A stretch of DNA of 64,000 nucleotides. Origin: JANXUR01 sp038229415. Its GTDB lineage: Bacteria; Acidobacteriota; Terriglobia; Terriglobales; Acidobacteriaceae. The stretch lies in the NCBI GenBank assembly GCA_038229415.1, contig JBBROM010000015.1:30456-94455 (forward strand), given 5' to 3'. The notes under the pieces are model-generated. The model was not told the origin of the DNA. It worked only from the letters and a program-made list of their open reading frames with translations, and searched no databases. Position 1 is the first letter of the stretch. Each line of letters starts with the position of its first letter. Both the position numbers and the translations under genes were made by a program. Of the stretch, positions 32,329 through 41,490 are shown piece after piece.

Positions 32329-34098
32329 TTACTTCACCACCGGAATTTCCAGCGTACTGGGATGCTGCGCATCATGATAAATGACAATATGCGCCGTATG
32401 CGCATCCTTGGCAGTTTCATCCGCGACTACACCGCCGGAGTTATAGTTCTTTTCCAGTCCCGGATCATTCGGTGAGCCAAGAATCAGACGCAGCCGGCTA
32501 CCCTTGGCGATCTTACGCGAAAAAAATGTAAACCCGGTAAAGTCATACTGTGTAATCTCGCCAGGCTTCACCAGCTTTTCGTGGTCTGTGCCTTCGCGAT
32601 AGCGAGCCCGCATCAGATCGCTGGTGAGGTGCACAGCGCTACCATCAGGCAGTATTTCGGATAGGTCCACTGTGAAGTCGGTATCAGGCACATCCATCGC
32701 CATCCATACCGTTAGCTTCGCCCAGCCTGTAACCTCCGTCGCCTGCGTGAATGGCGCGGAGTGATAAATCACGCCGTCACCACGCAGGCTCATCGCGTCG
32801 AACTGGCTGGTCAGGTATCCCTTGCCCTCGTCCTGATTCAGCCCCGGATTCAGGTCAAGCGGGTCGTAAGTATAGTGATCTGGCTTGCTGCTGGCATTGG
32901 GGGCAGCGTCGTTCAGTGATCCAGAGTGCATTACATCGTTGGCTTCGCCGTTCGAGTCAAGATGCAGGGTTCGCTTCGAGCTGGCGATTGCCTCAAGGCT
33001 GTCGGCATACTTCCACTCATCGGCACCCATTAGGTAGTAGGCCACCCGTTTTTTCAAGAACTCCGGTTTGGGCCCAGCTTTCATGGCATAGTCGTACCAC
33101 TGCACGTGCAGATTATTCAGGTCAACCATGCTGGCATCACCAAAGGTAAGCCCGCCAACTTCTTTCGCCGGAGTGCGCGTCCCGGCATGGTCCCACGGGC
33201 CGACGATCAGGTAATGCTTCGCCTTGCCCTCCTCGGAGCCATACTGCATATGGCTGCGATAGTAAGTCATCGCTCCGGGTTGGTCACCGTCGTAACTTCC
33301 CGTAATCGTCAGAATGGGCAAATTGAAGGCGTGATACTGTTCCGGCTTGATCGCAAGCTGCTGCCAATAGCTATCACGCGATGGATGAGCAATCCAGCTT
33401 TGAAACGCAGTCGTGTCGTTACCTGCAATCTTATCGAGATCGTGGAACGGACGATATTCGGTATACATTTGCTTGAACTTACTCGACCAAAAGCTGCCCT
33501 CACCAAATAAATTAGCGTTCGGAGTAACACCGCTGGTAAAAGTGAGCCACTGAATATCGTAGGAGCCAAACACCCCTCCGAAGAAGGGGAAGTCAACACC
33601 AGCATGCACGGCCGCCGCAGGCACTATGGTGGCAAGATGAGGCGGCATCTCGCGCAGTGTCATCCATTGGTCGAAACCGGCATACGATCCACCCCACATC
33701 GTCACTTTGCCATTGCACCACGGCTGTTTGGCCAGCCACTCGGTCGTGTCGTAGCCGTCATGCGGCTCCTGAAAAAACGGATCGAACTTGCCCTCCGAAT
33801 TCCCTCGTCCACGCACATCCACAATGGCAAACACATAGCCATGCTGGGCAAAGTAGTAACCGCGCACGTGGTAGGAGTCACTCACATACGGAGTCAACTC
33901 AAATATGACCGGCAGCGGTCCCTTCTGGTCGTGCGGCTTGTAGACCGTCGCGTTCAGGTGAACGCCGTCTCGCATGGCAACCTTCACACCCCATAGCAGA
34001 TCCACGTCCGCAGGGGTATCCGGCTTCTTGTCCGCCTGCGCGAGCACGCAGACATTCATCAGGATGAGCAATAGAGAGATAATCGCGGTACGACGCAT
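32329..34098 (-). CDS. CocE/NonD-family exported hydrolase
   Basis: A 589-aa alpha/beta-hydrolase of the X-Pro dipeptidyl-peptidase/cocaine-esterase group. The start ATG 34098 is preceded by GGAGG at 6 nt and gives a signal peptide (MRRTAIISLLLILMNVCVLA). The nucleophile elbow is GGSYAG (Ser about 138), the oxyanion Tyr lies in FELTPYVSDSY, and IVDVRGRGNSEG is the family hallmark. The C-terminal jelly roll contains FTVDLSEILPDGSAVHLTSD. Cleavage of acyl or X-Pro bonds in the periplasm is inferred; the substrate is unknown. Confidence 0.93.
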   Translation of the reverse strand: MRRTAIISLLLILMNVCVLAQADKKPDTPADVDLLWGVKVAMRDGVHLNATVYKPHDQKGPLPVIFELTPYVSDSYHVRGYYFAQHGYVFAIVDVRGRGNSEGKFDPFFQEPHDGYDTTEWLAKQPWCNGKVTMWGGSYAGFDQWMTLREMPPHLATIVPAAAVHAGVDFPFFGGVFGSYDIQWLTFTSGVTPNANLFGEGSFWSSKFKQMYTEYRPFHDLDKIAGNDTTAFQSWIAHPSRDSYWQQLAIKPEQYHAFNLPILTITGSYDGDQPGAMTYYRSHMQYGSEEGKAKHYLIVGPWDHAGTRTPAKEVGGLTFGDASMVDLNNLHVQWYDYAMKAGPKPEFLKKRVAYYLMGADEWKYADSLEAIASSKRTLHLDSNGEANDVMHSGSLNDAAPNASSKPDHYTYDPLDLNPGLNQDEGKGYLTSQFDAMSLRGDGVIYHSAPFTQATEVTGWAKLTVWMAMDVPDTDFTVDLSEILPDGSAVHLTSDLMRARYREGTDHEKLVKPGEITQYDFTGFTFFSRKIAKGSRLRLILGSPNDPGLEKNYNSGGVVADETAKDAHTAHIVIYHDAQHPSTLEIPVVK

Positions 34099-34185
34099 GA
34101 GTTGCCTCCAAATACAGGACGCGTCAGCGTAGCACGGCAAGGTGTCGCGATTCAAAAGTTGTAGAGATTTGAGGCGGCTAAAACG

Positions 34186-34211
34186 AAAAAGGGCAACCTT
34201 ATTGGTTGCCC
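34186..34211 (-). terminator. intrinsic terminator of ftsH
   Basis: On the minus strand, GGGCAACC-AATAA-GGTTGCCC forms an 8-bp stem followed by TTTTT. It ends 31 bp after the ftsH stop codon. Confidence 0.85.
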
Positions 34212-34241
34212 CTCTCATTTCAAAAATGAAACTCGAACTGC

Positions 34242-36146
34242 TTACGCCGTCGCCGGGCTTTCTCCGCCCTTAATTGGCGCACGTCCCGGTTCCGGACGAA
34301 GCACCTGCTGCAGCTCACCACCATCGGGCGACCGAGGCGGCGGCAGCGGCGGCAAGTCCTTGCCTTCCATCAGCAGCCGAATGTCATTGCCGTCAATGGA
34401 TTCGCGATCCAGCAGAGCCTTTGCCGTGCGGTGCATCAAGTCCTGGCTCTCTTCCAGAATGTGCTTTGCCTTGGCATAGCCTTCATCCACCAGGCGCCGC
34501 ACTTCGTTGTCAATCTTAATTGCCGTATCTTCGCTGTAGTCGCGATGCTGAGAAATCTCGCGGCCCAGGAAGATCTGCTCTTCCTTCTTGCCAAACGAAA
34601 GCGGCCCCAACTGGCTCATACCCCATTCGCACACCATGCGGCGAGCCAAGTCGGTGGCGCGTTCAATGTCATTGCCCGCGCCGGTACTCATCTGCTGCAG
34701 AAAAATCTCTTCCGCCAGTCGTCCGCCCATCAGAATGGCGATGCGCGTCTCCAGATACCTGCGGTCGTAGCTGTGCTGGTCGGTCTCCGGCAACTGCATA
34801 GTCAAGCCGAGCGCCATGCCCCGCGGAATAATGGTGACCTTGTGTACGGGGTCGGAGTACGGCAGCTTCGCCGCCACCAGCGCGTGCCCAGCCTCGTGGT
34901 AGGCAGTATTCTTTTTCTCCTCGTCGGTCAAAATCAAGGATCGCCGCTCGGCCCCCATCATCACCTTGTCCTTGGCCAGTTCAAGGTGCATCATGTCTAC
35001 GGCTTTGCGATTAAAGCGCGCCGCCAGCAGAGCCGCTTCATTTACCAAATTTTCCAGATCAGCACCAGAAAAACCTGGTGTGCCGCGAGACAGCACCGCC
35101 AAATCCACGTCGCTGCTCAGGGGAACCTTCTTGGTGTGCACCGCGAGAATCTCCTCGCGTCCGCGAACATCGGGCAGCGAAACTACCACGCGGCGGTCGA
35201 AGCGCCCAGGCCGCAGCAGCGCCGGGTCGAGCACATCCGGACGGTTCGTCGCCGCCACCAGAATCACGCCTTCATTGGACTCGAAGCCGTCCATTTCGAC
35301 GAGCAATTGGTTGAGCGTCTGCTCGCGCTCATCGTGTCCGCCGCCGAGGCCCGCGCCACGATGGCGACCGACCGCGTCAATTTCGTCAATAAAGATGATG
35401 CACGGCGCATTCTTCTTGCCCTGCTCAAACAGATCGCGCACGCGGCTCGCGCCGACGCCCACAAACATCTCCACAAAATCCGAGCCAGAAATCGAGAAGA
35501 ACGGCACATTCGCCTCACCCGCAACGGCGCGGGCCAGTAACGTCTTTCCAGTTCCCGGAGGTCCAACCAGCAACACACCCTTGGGGATGCGTCCGCCCAA
35601 CTTCTGGAACTTCTGCGGTTCGCGCAGAAATTCGATAATCTCTTTCAGCTCTTCCTTGGCCTCTTCTATACCAGCGACGTCCTTAAACGTCTTCTTCTTT
35701 TGGCTCATGGAGAGCAGGCGTGCTCGGCTTCGCCCAAAGCTCATGGCCTTGTTGCCGCCGCTCTGCATCTGCCGCATAAAGAAGATCCAAACGCCGATCA
35801 GCAGCAGATAAGGCAAAAACGCGATGGCGTACGAGGTCCAGCCGGGGTTCTGCGTGTCCTTCACAATCACGCTGACGCCCTTGTCCTGGAACTGCTTGAA
35901 CATGTCGGGGAAGTTGGTCGGCGCCGTGGTATGGAACGGAGTTCCATCCTTCAGCTTGCCCTTCACTTCCATTCCGTTCAAGGTCACTTCTTGCACGCTG
36001 CCTGCGGTCACCTGAGTCAGCAGGTCAGAGAAGTTAATTTCCTTCTCCTTCTGAGCTTTGCTGGAGGTGCTGACCACCTGCCAAAGCAGAAAGCAGCACA
36101 GCAGAATCAGCGCCCAGAACAATACGGTTTTAGCTGTGGAATTCAC
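34242..36146 (-). CDS. ftsH: ATP-dependent zinc metalloprotease FtsH
   Basis: A 634-aa membrane-bound AAA+ protease. Two transmembrane helices (about 8-26 and 107-125) flank a periplasmic domain. The AAA module has Walker A GPPGTGKT (195-202), Walker B IIFIDEIDAVG and the SRH LRPGRFDR. The zinc site is HEAGH (417-421). FtsH degrades misassembled membrane proteins and short-lived regulators. I start at GTG 36146, with AGGAG 6 nt upstream, in place of the TTG one codon before. It follows tilS, the usual neighbourhood, but 228 bp separate them. A terminator ends the transcript. Confidence 0.97.
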   Translation of the reverse strand: MNSTAKTVLFWALILLCCFLLWQVVSTSSKAQKEKEINFSDLLTQVTAGSVQEVTLNGMEVKGKLKDGTPFHTTAPTNFPDMFKQFQDKGVSVIVKDTQNPGWTSYAIAFLPYLLLIGVWIFFMRQMQSGGNKAMSFGRSRARLLSMSQKKKTFKDVAGIEEAKEELKEIIEFLREPQKFQKLGGRIPKGVLLVGPPGTGKTLLARAVAGEANVPFFSISGSDFVEMFVGVGASRVRDLFEQGKKNAPCIIFIDEIDAVGRHRGAGLGGGHDEREQTLNQLLVEMDGFESNEGVILVAATNRPDVLDPALLRPGRFDRRVVVSLPDVRGREEILAVHTKKVPLSSDVDLAVLSRGTPGFSGADLENLVNEAALLAARFNRKAVDMMHLELAKDKVMMGAERRSLILTDEEKKNTAYHEAGHALVAAKLPYSDPVHKVTIIPRGMALGLTMQLPETDQHSYDRRYLETRIAILMGGRLAEEIFLQQMSTGAGNDIERATDLARRMVCEWGMSQLGPLSFGKKEEQIFLGREISQHRDYSEDTAIKIDNEVRRLVDEGYAKAKHILEESQDLMHRTAKALLDRESIDGNDIRLLMEGKDLPPLPPPRSPDGGELQQVLRPEPGRAPIKGGESPATA

Positions 36147-36374
36147 CAAACACTCCTGTGGCAGGGCACAAAACTCCTGCCGTTCCCTACGTTAGATGCC
36201 CCTCAAGCCCAATCGGGAGCAAATAGCGCTGGTGAGACGAAGCGAAACGCAGTCGCCTGACCTTGAAGCGCTTAAACGACTATTGTACCCCTTCGCCGCA
36301 GCTTGATCGCAGAGAAGGATACTGCCGGAAGTACGTTACTAGCGTGACAACGGTTCTGGATTCGCGCTCGATTG

Positions 36375-37853
36375 TTACCCATCCCAGCCAACTTCAGTGA
36401 TCACAACCACCTTGCCAGCCTTCTCGGCCGCCACAGAACTCGCCGAAGGCGGAAATCCCCGGCCCCAAACCAACTCTTCGCCGCACAGAATCACCGGCCA
36501 GCTTGCCTTCGCCTCCGGCGCTAAGTGCATTGCTTGCAACAGTTCCTTCACCTTCTTCGGACCCTTGGAAAAAGCCGCATGAAAGCGGTCGCCCGCTCGC
36601 CAGTTGCGAACCGTCAACCCCTTCTGCGCCTGCTCCCACGGAATTAGACACCGTTGAGTACTGCTCGGCTGACCATTAAGCCCCACGTCTCCTTTAGACC
36701 CGCTAGCCTCGTCCTCCAGAACTTCCACTCGAAAACCGCAGCCAGCCTCCGGCACCCTAATCTCGCCGGGGAGGGGCAACGCGTGCACATAGTCAGCGGA
36801 CGCCGTCGTATCTGGTGCGATTTCACCCGGCACTGGCAGAAACCGTAGCGCGTCCCCAGTTCGCTCCACGCGCCAGCCACTAAGTTCTACAACCCGCCCC
36901 GGCGCAGCATCCACCAGCCCCAGTAACTCTTCCACCTGCTCGAATCGCAGCGCAATACCCAACTCAGACCCTACCGCTTTCAAGATGCGTCGTGACAGTG
37001 CCTTCGGCCTTCGTAATTCGTCCACCGGTAATTCAAGCGGTGCATGGTTGCGCCAACGCACCGCCACTTGCGGGGCGATCCACTCTTCTTCGTCAGCGGC
37101 AATCGCGGCCAGCTCGCTCAACTGCGTTTTCACGTCAGGATTGAACTTTGCCTCTAGCAGCGGCATCAGTTCATGACGCACCCGGTTGCGGGTAAAACTT
37201 ACATCGCGATTGCTGGAATCCTCGCGCCAGCTTTGGCCCAGATCGCGCAGGTACGCTTCCACTTCCGCACGGCTCACGCCTAACATCGGCCGAAGAACAC
37301 CACGAACCGGCGCACCATCCGGGCCAGCCATATCGAGCGCAGAGTGAATCCCGCGCAAGCCTGCCATCCCCGTGCCCCGCAAAATGCGCAGCAGAACCGT
37401 CTCCGCCTGATCGTCCAGCGTGTGCGCCGTGAGGATGCAGTCCACTTGCGCGCTGGCAATCAGCGTGCGGAAATAGCGATAGCGCACTTCGCGCGCTGCT
37501 GCTTCGAGGCCCTTGCCATGCTCGCTCGCGGTGGCGCGAACATCGGCACGTTCGCAGTAGAACTCCACACCAAAGGCGTGCACCAGTTCGCGGACGAAGC
37601 ATTCATCCGCATCCGACTCTGCGCCGCGCAATCCGTGATTCACATGCACCACGCTGAGCGCAAATCCCATCTCGTCGCGCAACTCAATCATGGCGCGTAC
37701 CAGTGCAACTGAATCCGCACCGCCGGAAACCGCAATCCCCAGCCGCCGAGTCGCGATTGCGCCCTCCCCTGGCAAAAGGGCAGCGAGCGCCCTCTGCACC
37801 TTCCGGGCCAGCGAACTGAGCGGCGAACGTCTAACAAACGGCATGGGATTCAT
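36375..37853 (-). CDS. tilS: tRNA(Ile)-lysidine synthase TilS
   Basis: A 492-aa enzyme that puts lysine on C34 of tRNA-Ile2 so that it reads AUA. The N-type ATP pyrophosphatase loop is SGGADS (43-48), followed by HVNHGLRGAESD and the metal-binding-like AHTLDDQAETVLLR...GLRGI. The C-terminal tRNA-binding domain has LTVRNWRAGDRF and KVKELLQ. Length is in the usual range for the C-terminal-domain version. Divergent from the nitroreductase gene. Confidence 0.94.
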   Translation of the reverse strand: MNPMPFVRRSPLSSLARKVQRALAALLPGEGAIATRRLGIAVSGGADSVALVRAMIELRDEMGFALSVVHVNHGLRGAESDADECFVRELVHAFGVEFYCERADVRATASEHGKGLEAAAREVRYRYFRTLIASAQVDCILTAHTLDDQAETVLLRILRGTGMAGLRGIHSALDMAGPDGAPVRGVLRPMLGVSRAEVEAYLRDLGQSWREDSSNRDVSFTRNRVRHELMPLLEAKFNPDVKTQLSELAAIAADEEEWIAPQVAVRWRNHAPLELPVDELRRPKALSRRILKAVGSELGIALRFEQVEELLGLVDAAPGRVVELSGWRVERTGDALRFLPVPGEIAPDTTASADYVHALPLPGEIRVPEAGCGFRVEVLEDEASGSKGDVGLNGQPSSTQRCLIPWEQAQKGLTVRNWRAGDRFHAAFSKGPKKVKELLQAMHLAPEAKASWPVILCGEELVWGRGFPPSASSVAAEKAGKVVVITEVGWDG

Positions 37854-37926
37854 GGTACAACTGGCGATGGCCGAAGGCCGCGAAAGCGTGCGCCGACTTA
37901 ATTCTTCATCCGAATTTCATAACTCT

Positions 37927-38610
37927 ATGCCCGAACTCTTTCGCACCATTCCGCTCGACTTTCACCGTCTTACTCCAGACGAGCAGTTACTGCGCTCGCG
38001 CGAGTTCCTCGCCACCATGCAGCGCCGCCGCACCGTGCGCGATTTTTCGCCCGAGCCAGCGCCGTTTGAGCTGATCGAAAACGCCATCCGCACCGCCGCC
38101 ACCGCGCCTTCCGGAGCCAATCAGCAGCCCTGGCGTTTCGTTGTTGTGGGCGACCCCGAGGTGAAGCGCCAGATTCGCGCCGCCGCCGAAGACGAGGAGC
38201 GCGAGTTCTACGCCAACCGTGCGCCCGACGAATGGCTGGACGCCCTCGCTCCGCTGGGCACCGACGAGCACAAGCCTTTTCTCGAAGTCGCGCCCTACCT
38301 GATCGTCGTCTTCCGGCAGGACTACACGCCTGCCGTCGGCGAAAATGGCGAGGAGATTCGCCGCAAACATTACTATGTGCAAGAGTCGGTCGGCATTGCC
38401 TGTGGCCTGCTGCTGGCGTCGTTGCACCAAGCCGGACTCGCCACGCTGACGCACACGCCCAGTCCGATGAACTTTCTGGCCAAGGTGCTGAACCGCCCCG
38501 CCTACGAGCGCGCCTTCCTGCTGATTCCGGTGGGCTACCCAGCGGACGGCGCACGCGTGCCCGATATCAGCAAGAAACCGCTGGACGAGGTGATGACGGT
38601 GGTGAAGTAG
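37927..38610 (+). CDS. FMN nitroreductase of the iodotyrosine-deiodinase subgroup
   Basis: A 227-aa flavoprotein started at ATG 37927 (MPELFRTIPLDF); the longer frame would run antisense into tilS. The FMN site is RRRTVRDF (about 39-46) and ATAPSGANQQPWRF. The lid region EDEEREFYANR...EWLDALAPLGTDEHKPFLE contains Glu, Tyr and Lys at the spacing that binds the zwitterion of halotyrosines in IYD enzymes. Bacterial IYD-like proteins dehalogenate halotyrosines or reduce nitroaromatics; the substrate is inferred only. Confidence 0.86.
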   Translation: MPELFRTIPLDFHRLTPDEQLLRSREFLATMQRRRTVRDFSPEPAPFELIENAIRTAATAPSGANQQPWRFVVVGDPEVKRQIRAAAEDEEREFYANRAPDEWLDALAPLGTDEHKPFLEVAPYLIVVFRQDYTPAVGENGEEIRRKHYYVQESVGIACGLLLASLHQAGLATLTHTPSPMNFLAKVLNRPAYERAFLLIPVGYPADGARVPDISKKPLDEVMTVVK

Positions 38611-38632
38611 AGTTGCCCGGAAATGCTCCGAG

Positions 38633-38676
38633 TTGGTGCCCCACCCTCACCGCCCGGTGTTGGCGGTTAGGGTGGG
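38633..38676. repeat. REP-like hairpin repeat, copy A
   Basis: TTGGTGCCCCACCCTC starts the element and AGGGTGGG ends it. CCCACCCT pairs with AGGGTGGG and, after one mismatch, ACCGCC pairs with GGCGGT around a 7-nt loop. The same arms recur at 48428-48473. It lies just after the nitroreductase gene and could stabilise or terminate its mRNA. Confidence 0.7.
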
Positions 38677-38726
38677 ATTCTTCTGAGATGCGTACGGAAT
38701 CTTCTTCAAAGGACATCAGAAGCTTT

Positions 38727-39185
38727 ATGAAGCACACACCCCAAGACCCGAACTTCGTCGAAACCATCCGCACCAGCTTCGCCAAGCAGCAGGTGATGAA
38801 CCTGATCGGCGCGCGCCTGATGAACGTCGCCCCCGGCGAGGTCGCCATCGAACTCCCCTATCGCGAGAACCTCACCCAGCAGCATGGCTACTTCCATGCC
38901 GGCATCACCGCCACCATCGCCGACTCAGCAGGAGGCTACGCCGCCTACACCCTGTTTCCGCCGCGCAGCAACGTGCTCAGCGTGGAATTCAAGATCAACC
39001 TGATCGCCCCCGCCAACGGCGAAAGAATCACCGCCCACGCCCGCGTGGTCAAACACGGACGCACCCTCACCATCGTCGAATTCGAAGTGTTCGTTCTGCG
39101 CGAAAGCGAAGAACACCGCTGCGCCATCGGTCTGCAAACCGTAATGTGCCTGCCGGAGAAAGAAAAGACTGTGCTGGTGCAGTAG
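38727..39185 (+). CDS. PaaI-type hotdog thioesterase
   Basis: A 152-aa hotdog-fold protein. Conserved positions are YRENLTQQHGYFHAGITATI (the active-site region with the HGG-like turn replaced by HGYFHAG) and SVEFKINLIAPANGERITAH. PaaI-family enzymes hydrolyse acyl-CoA thioesters, often aromatic acyl-CoA. The start at ATG 38727 is preferred; ATG 38688 in the same frame adds 13 residues. Whether it is co-transcribed with the nitroreductase is doubtful because a hairpin repeat lies between. Confidence 0.87.
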   Translation: MKHTPQDPNFVETIRTSFAKQQVMNLIGARLMNVAPGEVAIELPYRENLTQQHGYFHAGITATIADSAGGYAAYTLFPPRSNVLSVEFKINLIAPANGERITAHARVVKHGRTLTIVEFEVFVLRESEEHRCAIGLQTVMCLPEKEKTVLVQ

Positions 39186-39210
39186 CACCCGTAAGCAGTG
39201 TGCGCTTCGG

Positions 39211-39600
39211 CTAAAGCGCAGATTCGATGTCGGTCTGCGTGAAGTCGTTGCCCTTAAACAGCAGTGGCTCGCCGGTGACTTTCGAGAGGGCATAAGCAAA
39301 GCAGTCGCCAAGATTCAAGCCCGCTGGGTGGTATCCCTTGCCAAAATCCATATAAGCCTGCCGTGCCGCGTACGCCTGCTCGATACTCACCGCGCTTATT
39401 TCGATTTCGGACTCCCGAAGAAGTGTGGTGAAGGGATCCGCTCCGCGTGTGTGGTTTTGCCGGTCTGCGACGATCGCCGCTTCGACATAGTTGACGCCAG
39501 AAAGCTTGCACGACTCTGCCCTGCTAATGGCATGGGCGAAGGCAGCAGCTTCCGGTTCATCTTGCAAGATTGCGATCAACGCCGAACTGTCAATGATCAC
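39211..39600 (-). CDS. vapC: VapC-type PIN-domain toxin
   Basis: A 129-aa PIN ribonuclease. The acidic Mg2+ site is complete: Asp4 (MIIDSSALI), Glu40 (NYVEAAIV), Asp99 (LNLGDCFAY) and Asp119 (KGNDF). VapC toxins cleave tRNA or the sarcin-ricin loop. The gene overlaps the end of vapB by 4 bp, so they are translationally coupled. The locus lies beside other accessory genes, suggesting horizontal origin. Confidence 0.93.
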   Translation of the reverse strand: MIIDSSALIAILQDEPEAAAFAHAISRAESCKLSGVNYVEAAIVADRQNHTRGADPFTTLLRESEIEISAVSIEQAYAARQAYMDFGKGYHPAGLNLGDCFAYALSKVTGEPLLFKGNDFTQTDIESAL

Positions 39601-39848
39601 TTGGGAAGTCCTTTGTCGTCGTAGAGGAACTCCTCAAGGTTGATTGGCGGCCCTTGCATCTGGGCTGCGTAGCGCTTGCCGATCTCCAAAATGCGGCGCG
39701 CCCTTGCCTCGGCTGTTCGTTCCCGCTTAACCCGCGCCAAGCGCTCTCGGAGAGACTCGGTCACGGCGCGAGTCAGCGTCTCGCCAGTCTGCTTGGCGAG
39801 CGCGGTCGCCAGCACGTGGGCTTCGGGATCCTTAATGTTCAGCGACAT
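39597..39848 (-). CDS. vapB: VapB-type antitoxin
   Basis: An 83-aa antitoxin. The N-terminal part (MSLNIKDPEAHVLATALAKQ) fits a ribbon-helix-helix DNA-binding domain of the Rv0623/PSK type, followed by the helix TRAVTESLRERLARVKRER. The C-terminal tail (PPINLEEFLYDDKGLPK) is the VapC-neutralising part. It precedes and overlaps vapC. A perfect palindrome 11 bp upstream is the likely VapBC operator. Confidence 0.92.
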   Translation of the reverse strand: MSLNIKDPEAHVLATALAKQTGETLTRAVTESLRERLARVKRERTAEARARRILEIGKRYAAQMQGPPINLEEFLYDDKGLPK

Positions 39849-39859
39849 GAATCTACCTC

Positions 39860-39877
39860 GGTAGAAAGCTTTCTACC
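39860..39877 (-). promoter_or_regulatory. vapBC operator palindrome and promoter
   Basis: GGTAGAAAGCTTTCTACC is a perfect 18-bp palindrome beginning 11 bp before the vapB ATG. On the minus strand it directly follows a TATGAT -10-like box, with TTCTTG 17 bp further upstream as a weak -35. VapB-VapC binding here would cover the transcription start, giving conditional autorepression. Confidence 0.75.
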
Positions 39878-39922
39878 ATCATACCATAGGCATAGGTTCT
39901 CAAGAAGCTACCCCCCGGTCGC

Positions 39923-39954
39923 TATTTAAGCATCTCGGGGAACACGCTTAAATA
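39923..39954. repeat. inverted repeat between the Schlafen-like gene and vapB
   Basis: TATTTAAGC (39923-39931) and GCTTAAATA (39946-39954) are perfect 9-bp arms around a 14-nt loop. AT-rich, no T-tract on either side. It may be an operator or weak terminator; the 175-bp gap holds nothing else. Confidence 0.5.
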
Positions 39955-40023
39955 AACAAATGTCATGATATCAACGACTTGGAAAGAGCGCGCTGAAAAA
40001 AGCATGCCGCGATTTAAATGGAT

Positions 40024-41436
40024 TTACGCCCAGAATGGCAAGTATCGAGCAAATCTTCGTGACGCGCCTACCTTCTCGTCGAGAACAACAAATTTGGCCT
40101 CGATTGCCGCCGAAATCATTTGCGAAACCACGGCGCTCTTGCTCTCTGGAAGCCGGAAGCGCTCTCGAAGCGACTGGTTAGTCATGCCTTTCTGTTCCGT
40201 CACCCACTTCAAGGCGCAGTGCTGGTACGTCGCACGAATTCTGTCTTCGCGGTCCATTTCGTCGAAGTCCTTCGGACCGTAGATTGTCACAACTGTGCGC
40301 CGATGACTCACTCGGAAGTCGGGTGCGGGAAGCTGATGAGTCTCCGCTTCATGAACTACACGATCCACGCCGCTGCTCTTCTCCTCGCAAATGCCCATGC
40401 GGCGCATGGAACTCGCCAGTCTTTCATTTCTGGATTGATATCCATCTATGAATCGCTCAACCGGAACGATTGGCTCCCCTGGGTTTGAAATCTCGATTCG
40501 GTTGCTATAAACCTCGACCATCACAGACGACCCACCCATGGCAAGATCCTGGTGGATCAATGCATTCGCAACGAGTTCCCGTATCACAACTTCGGGAACG
40601 AGTTTCATCTCGATGCGAAGAGCATCCCGAATCACTTCGTTCTGTGGAAGAAGCGCCGAAATGAAGGCGACCAACCCCTGAAAGCCGACCGCATAACCTC
40701 GCGCCCCAACCTGGTCAAGACGGGTCTCCATCTTGGATGTCCCACTATAAACTACTACGCGAGGGGCTTTGCGTTCCAAATCTGAAAAGGCCTCCAATCG
40801 CTTTGCCAAGAGCAAGGCTCCAAGTCTCCGGATAGCGTACGCACCATCAACGTGGTCGACGAATCGCGCATCCTGGAGTCGTTCCAGAACTCGACGTTCG
40901 TCAGTCGGATAGGGGACTTTCAGCAACTCGAAGAAAGCCTGAGTGTCCAGGAGCGCAACGACCTGCGAGGAAGTGAGATCACTAACGGAGTGCTCCTCAA
41001 GCCAATCAGGCTGGCCCTCAGCAAAGATCCGCCTTAGATGATCCTCGCTCATGGGAACAAGGGCCTCACCGGATCGCATTAGGTACTTGCCCTCAAGGTG
41101 GTAGGCCGTTCCGCGAGGCCGAGCGGGCATGACAAACACAAGAACTCGCCCCCCGGGGTGTGCTATCTCTTCAATGTCAATCCGAAACCCAACCTTATTG
41201 AATAAAGCTTCCGCCGTCCCAATCGTGTCGCGAAACGAGTCAGTGCCAACGACGCTCCTAGGTGGCTTGTCCTCGATTCCCAGAAGGAGGTGACCACCTC
41301 CTTCATTCGCGATCGCAACGCAATACTGGCACAGCCTTCCGAAGTCGTACTGAAACTTTGCCTCCTTAAACTCCAACCGCTGATGCTCGGATGCGGATCT
41401 TCGCCATAGATCAATTTGCTCAATTCTGGTTGCCAT
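40024..41436 (-). CDS. Schlafen/AlbA_2-domain ATP-binding protein
   Basis: A 470-aa protein. Residues 15-125 form a Schlafen AlbA_2 domain: HQRLEFKEAKFQYD, then VAIANEGGGHLLLGIEDKP, and HLEGKYLMRSGEA. A GHKL-type HATPase_c_4 domain follows (LVANALIHQDLAMGG, then ISNPGEP and MGICEEKSSGVDRVV). The C-terminal 90 residues look like a winged helix. Start ATG 41436 is favoured over the upstream 41478. Such proteins are called transcription regulators or defence-associated; the role here is open. Codon use seems less GC-rich than thrS, and it neighbours vapBC. Confidence 0.85.
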   Translation of the reverse strand: MATRIEQIDLWRRSASEHQRLEFKEAKFQYDFGRLCQYCVAIANEGGGHLLLGIEDKPPRSVVGTDSFRDTIGTAEALFNKVGFRIDIEEIAHPGGRVLVFVMPARPRGTAYHLEGKYLMRSGEALVPMSEDHLRRIFAEGQPDWLEEHSVSDLTSSQVVALLDTQAFFELLKVPYPTDERRVLERLQDARFVDHVDGAYAIRRLGALLLAKRLEAFSDLERKAPRVVVYSGTSKMETRLDQVGARGYAVGFQGLVAFISALLPQNEVIRDALRIEMKLVPEVVIRELVANALIHQDLAMGGSSVMVEVYSNRIEISNPGEPIVPVERFIDGYQSRNERLASSMRRMGICEEKSSGVDRVVHEAETHQLPAPDFRVSHRRTVVTIYGPKDFDEMDREDRIRATYQHCALKWVTEQKGMTNQSLRERFRLPESKSAVVSQMISAAIEAKFVVLDEKVGASRRFARYLPFWA

Positions 41437-41490
41437 TATCTTCTTATACCCTACAGACCTGTGAGTGCTAAGCCCCACTGCAAGAGTTCT

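Noticed and set aside
34431..35540. 369-aa plus-strand frame
   Set aside because: Shadow of ftsH, whose motifs are complete on the other strand.
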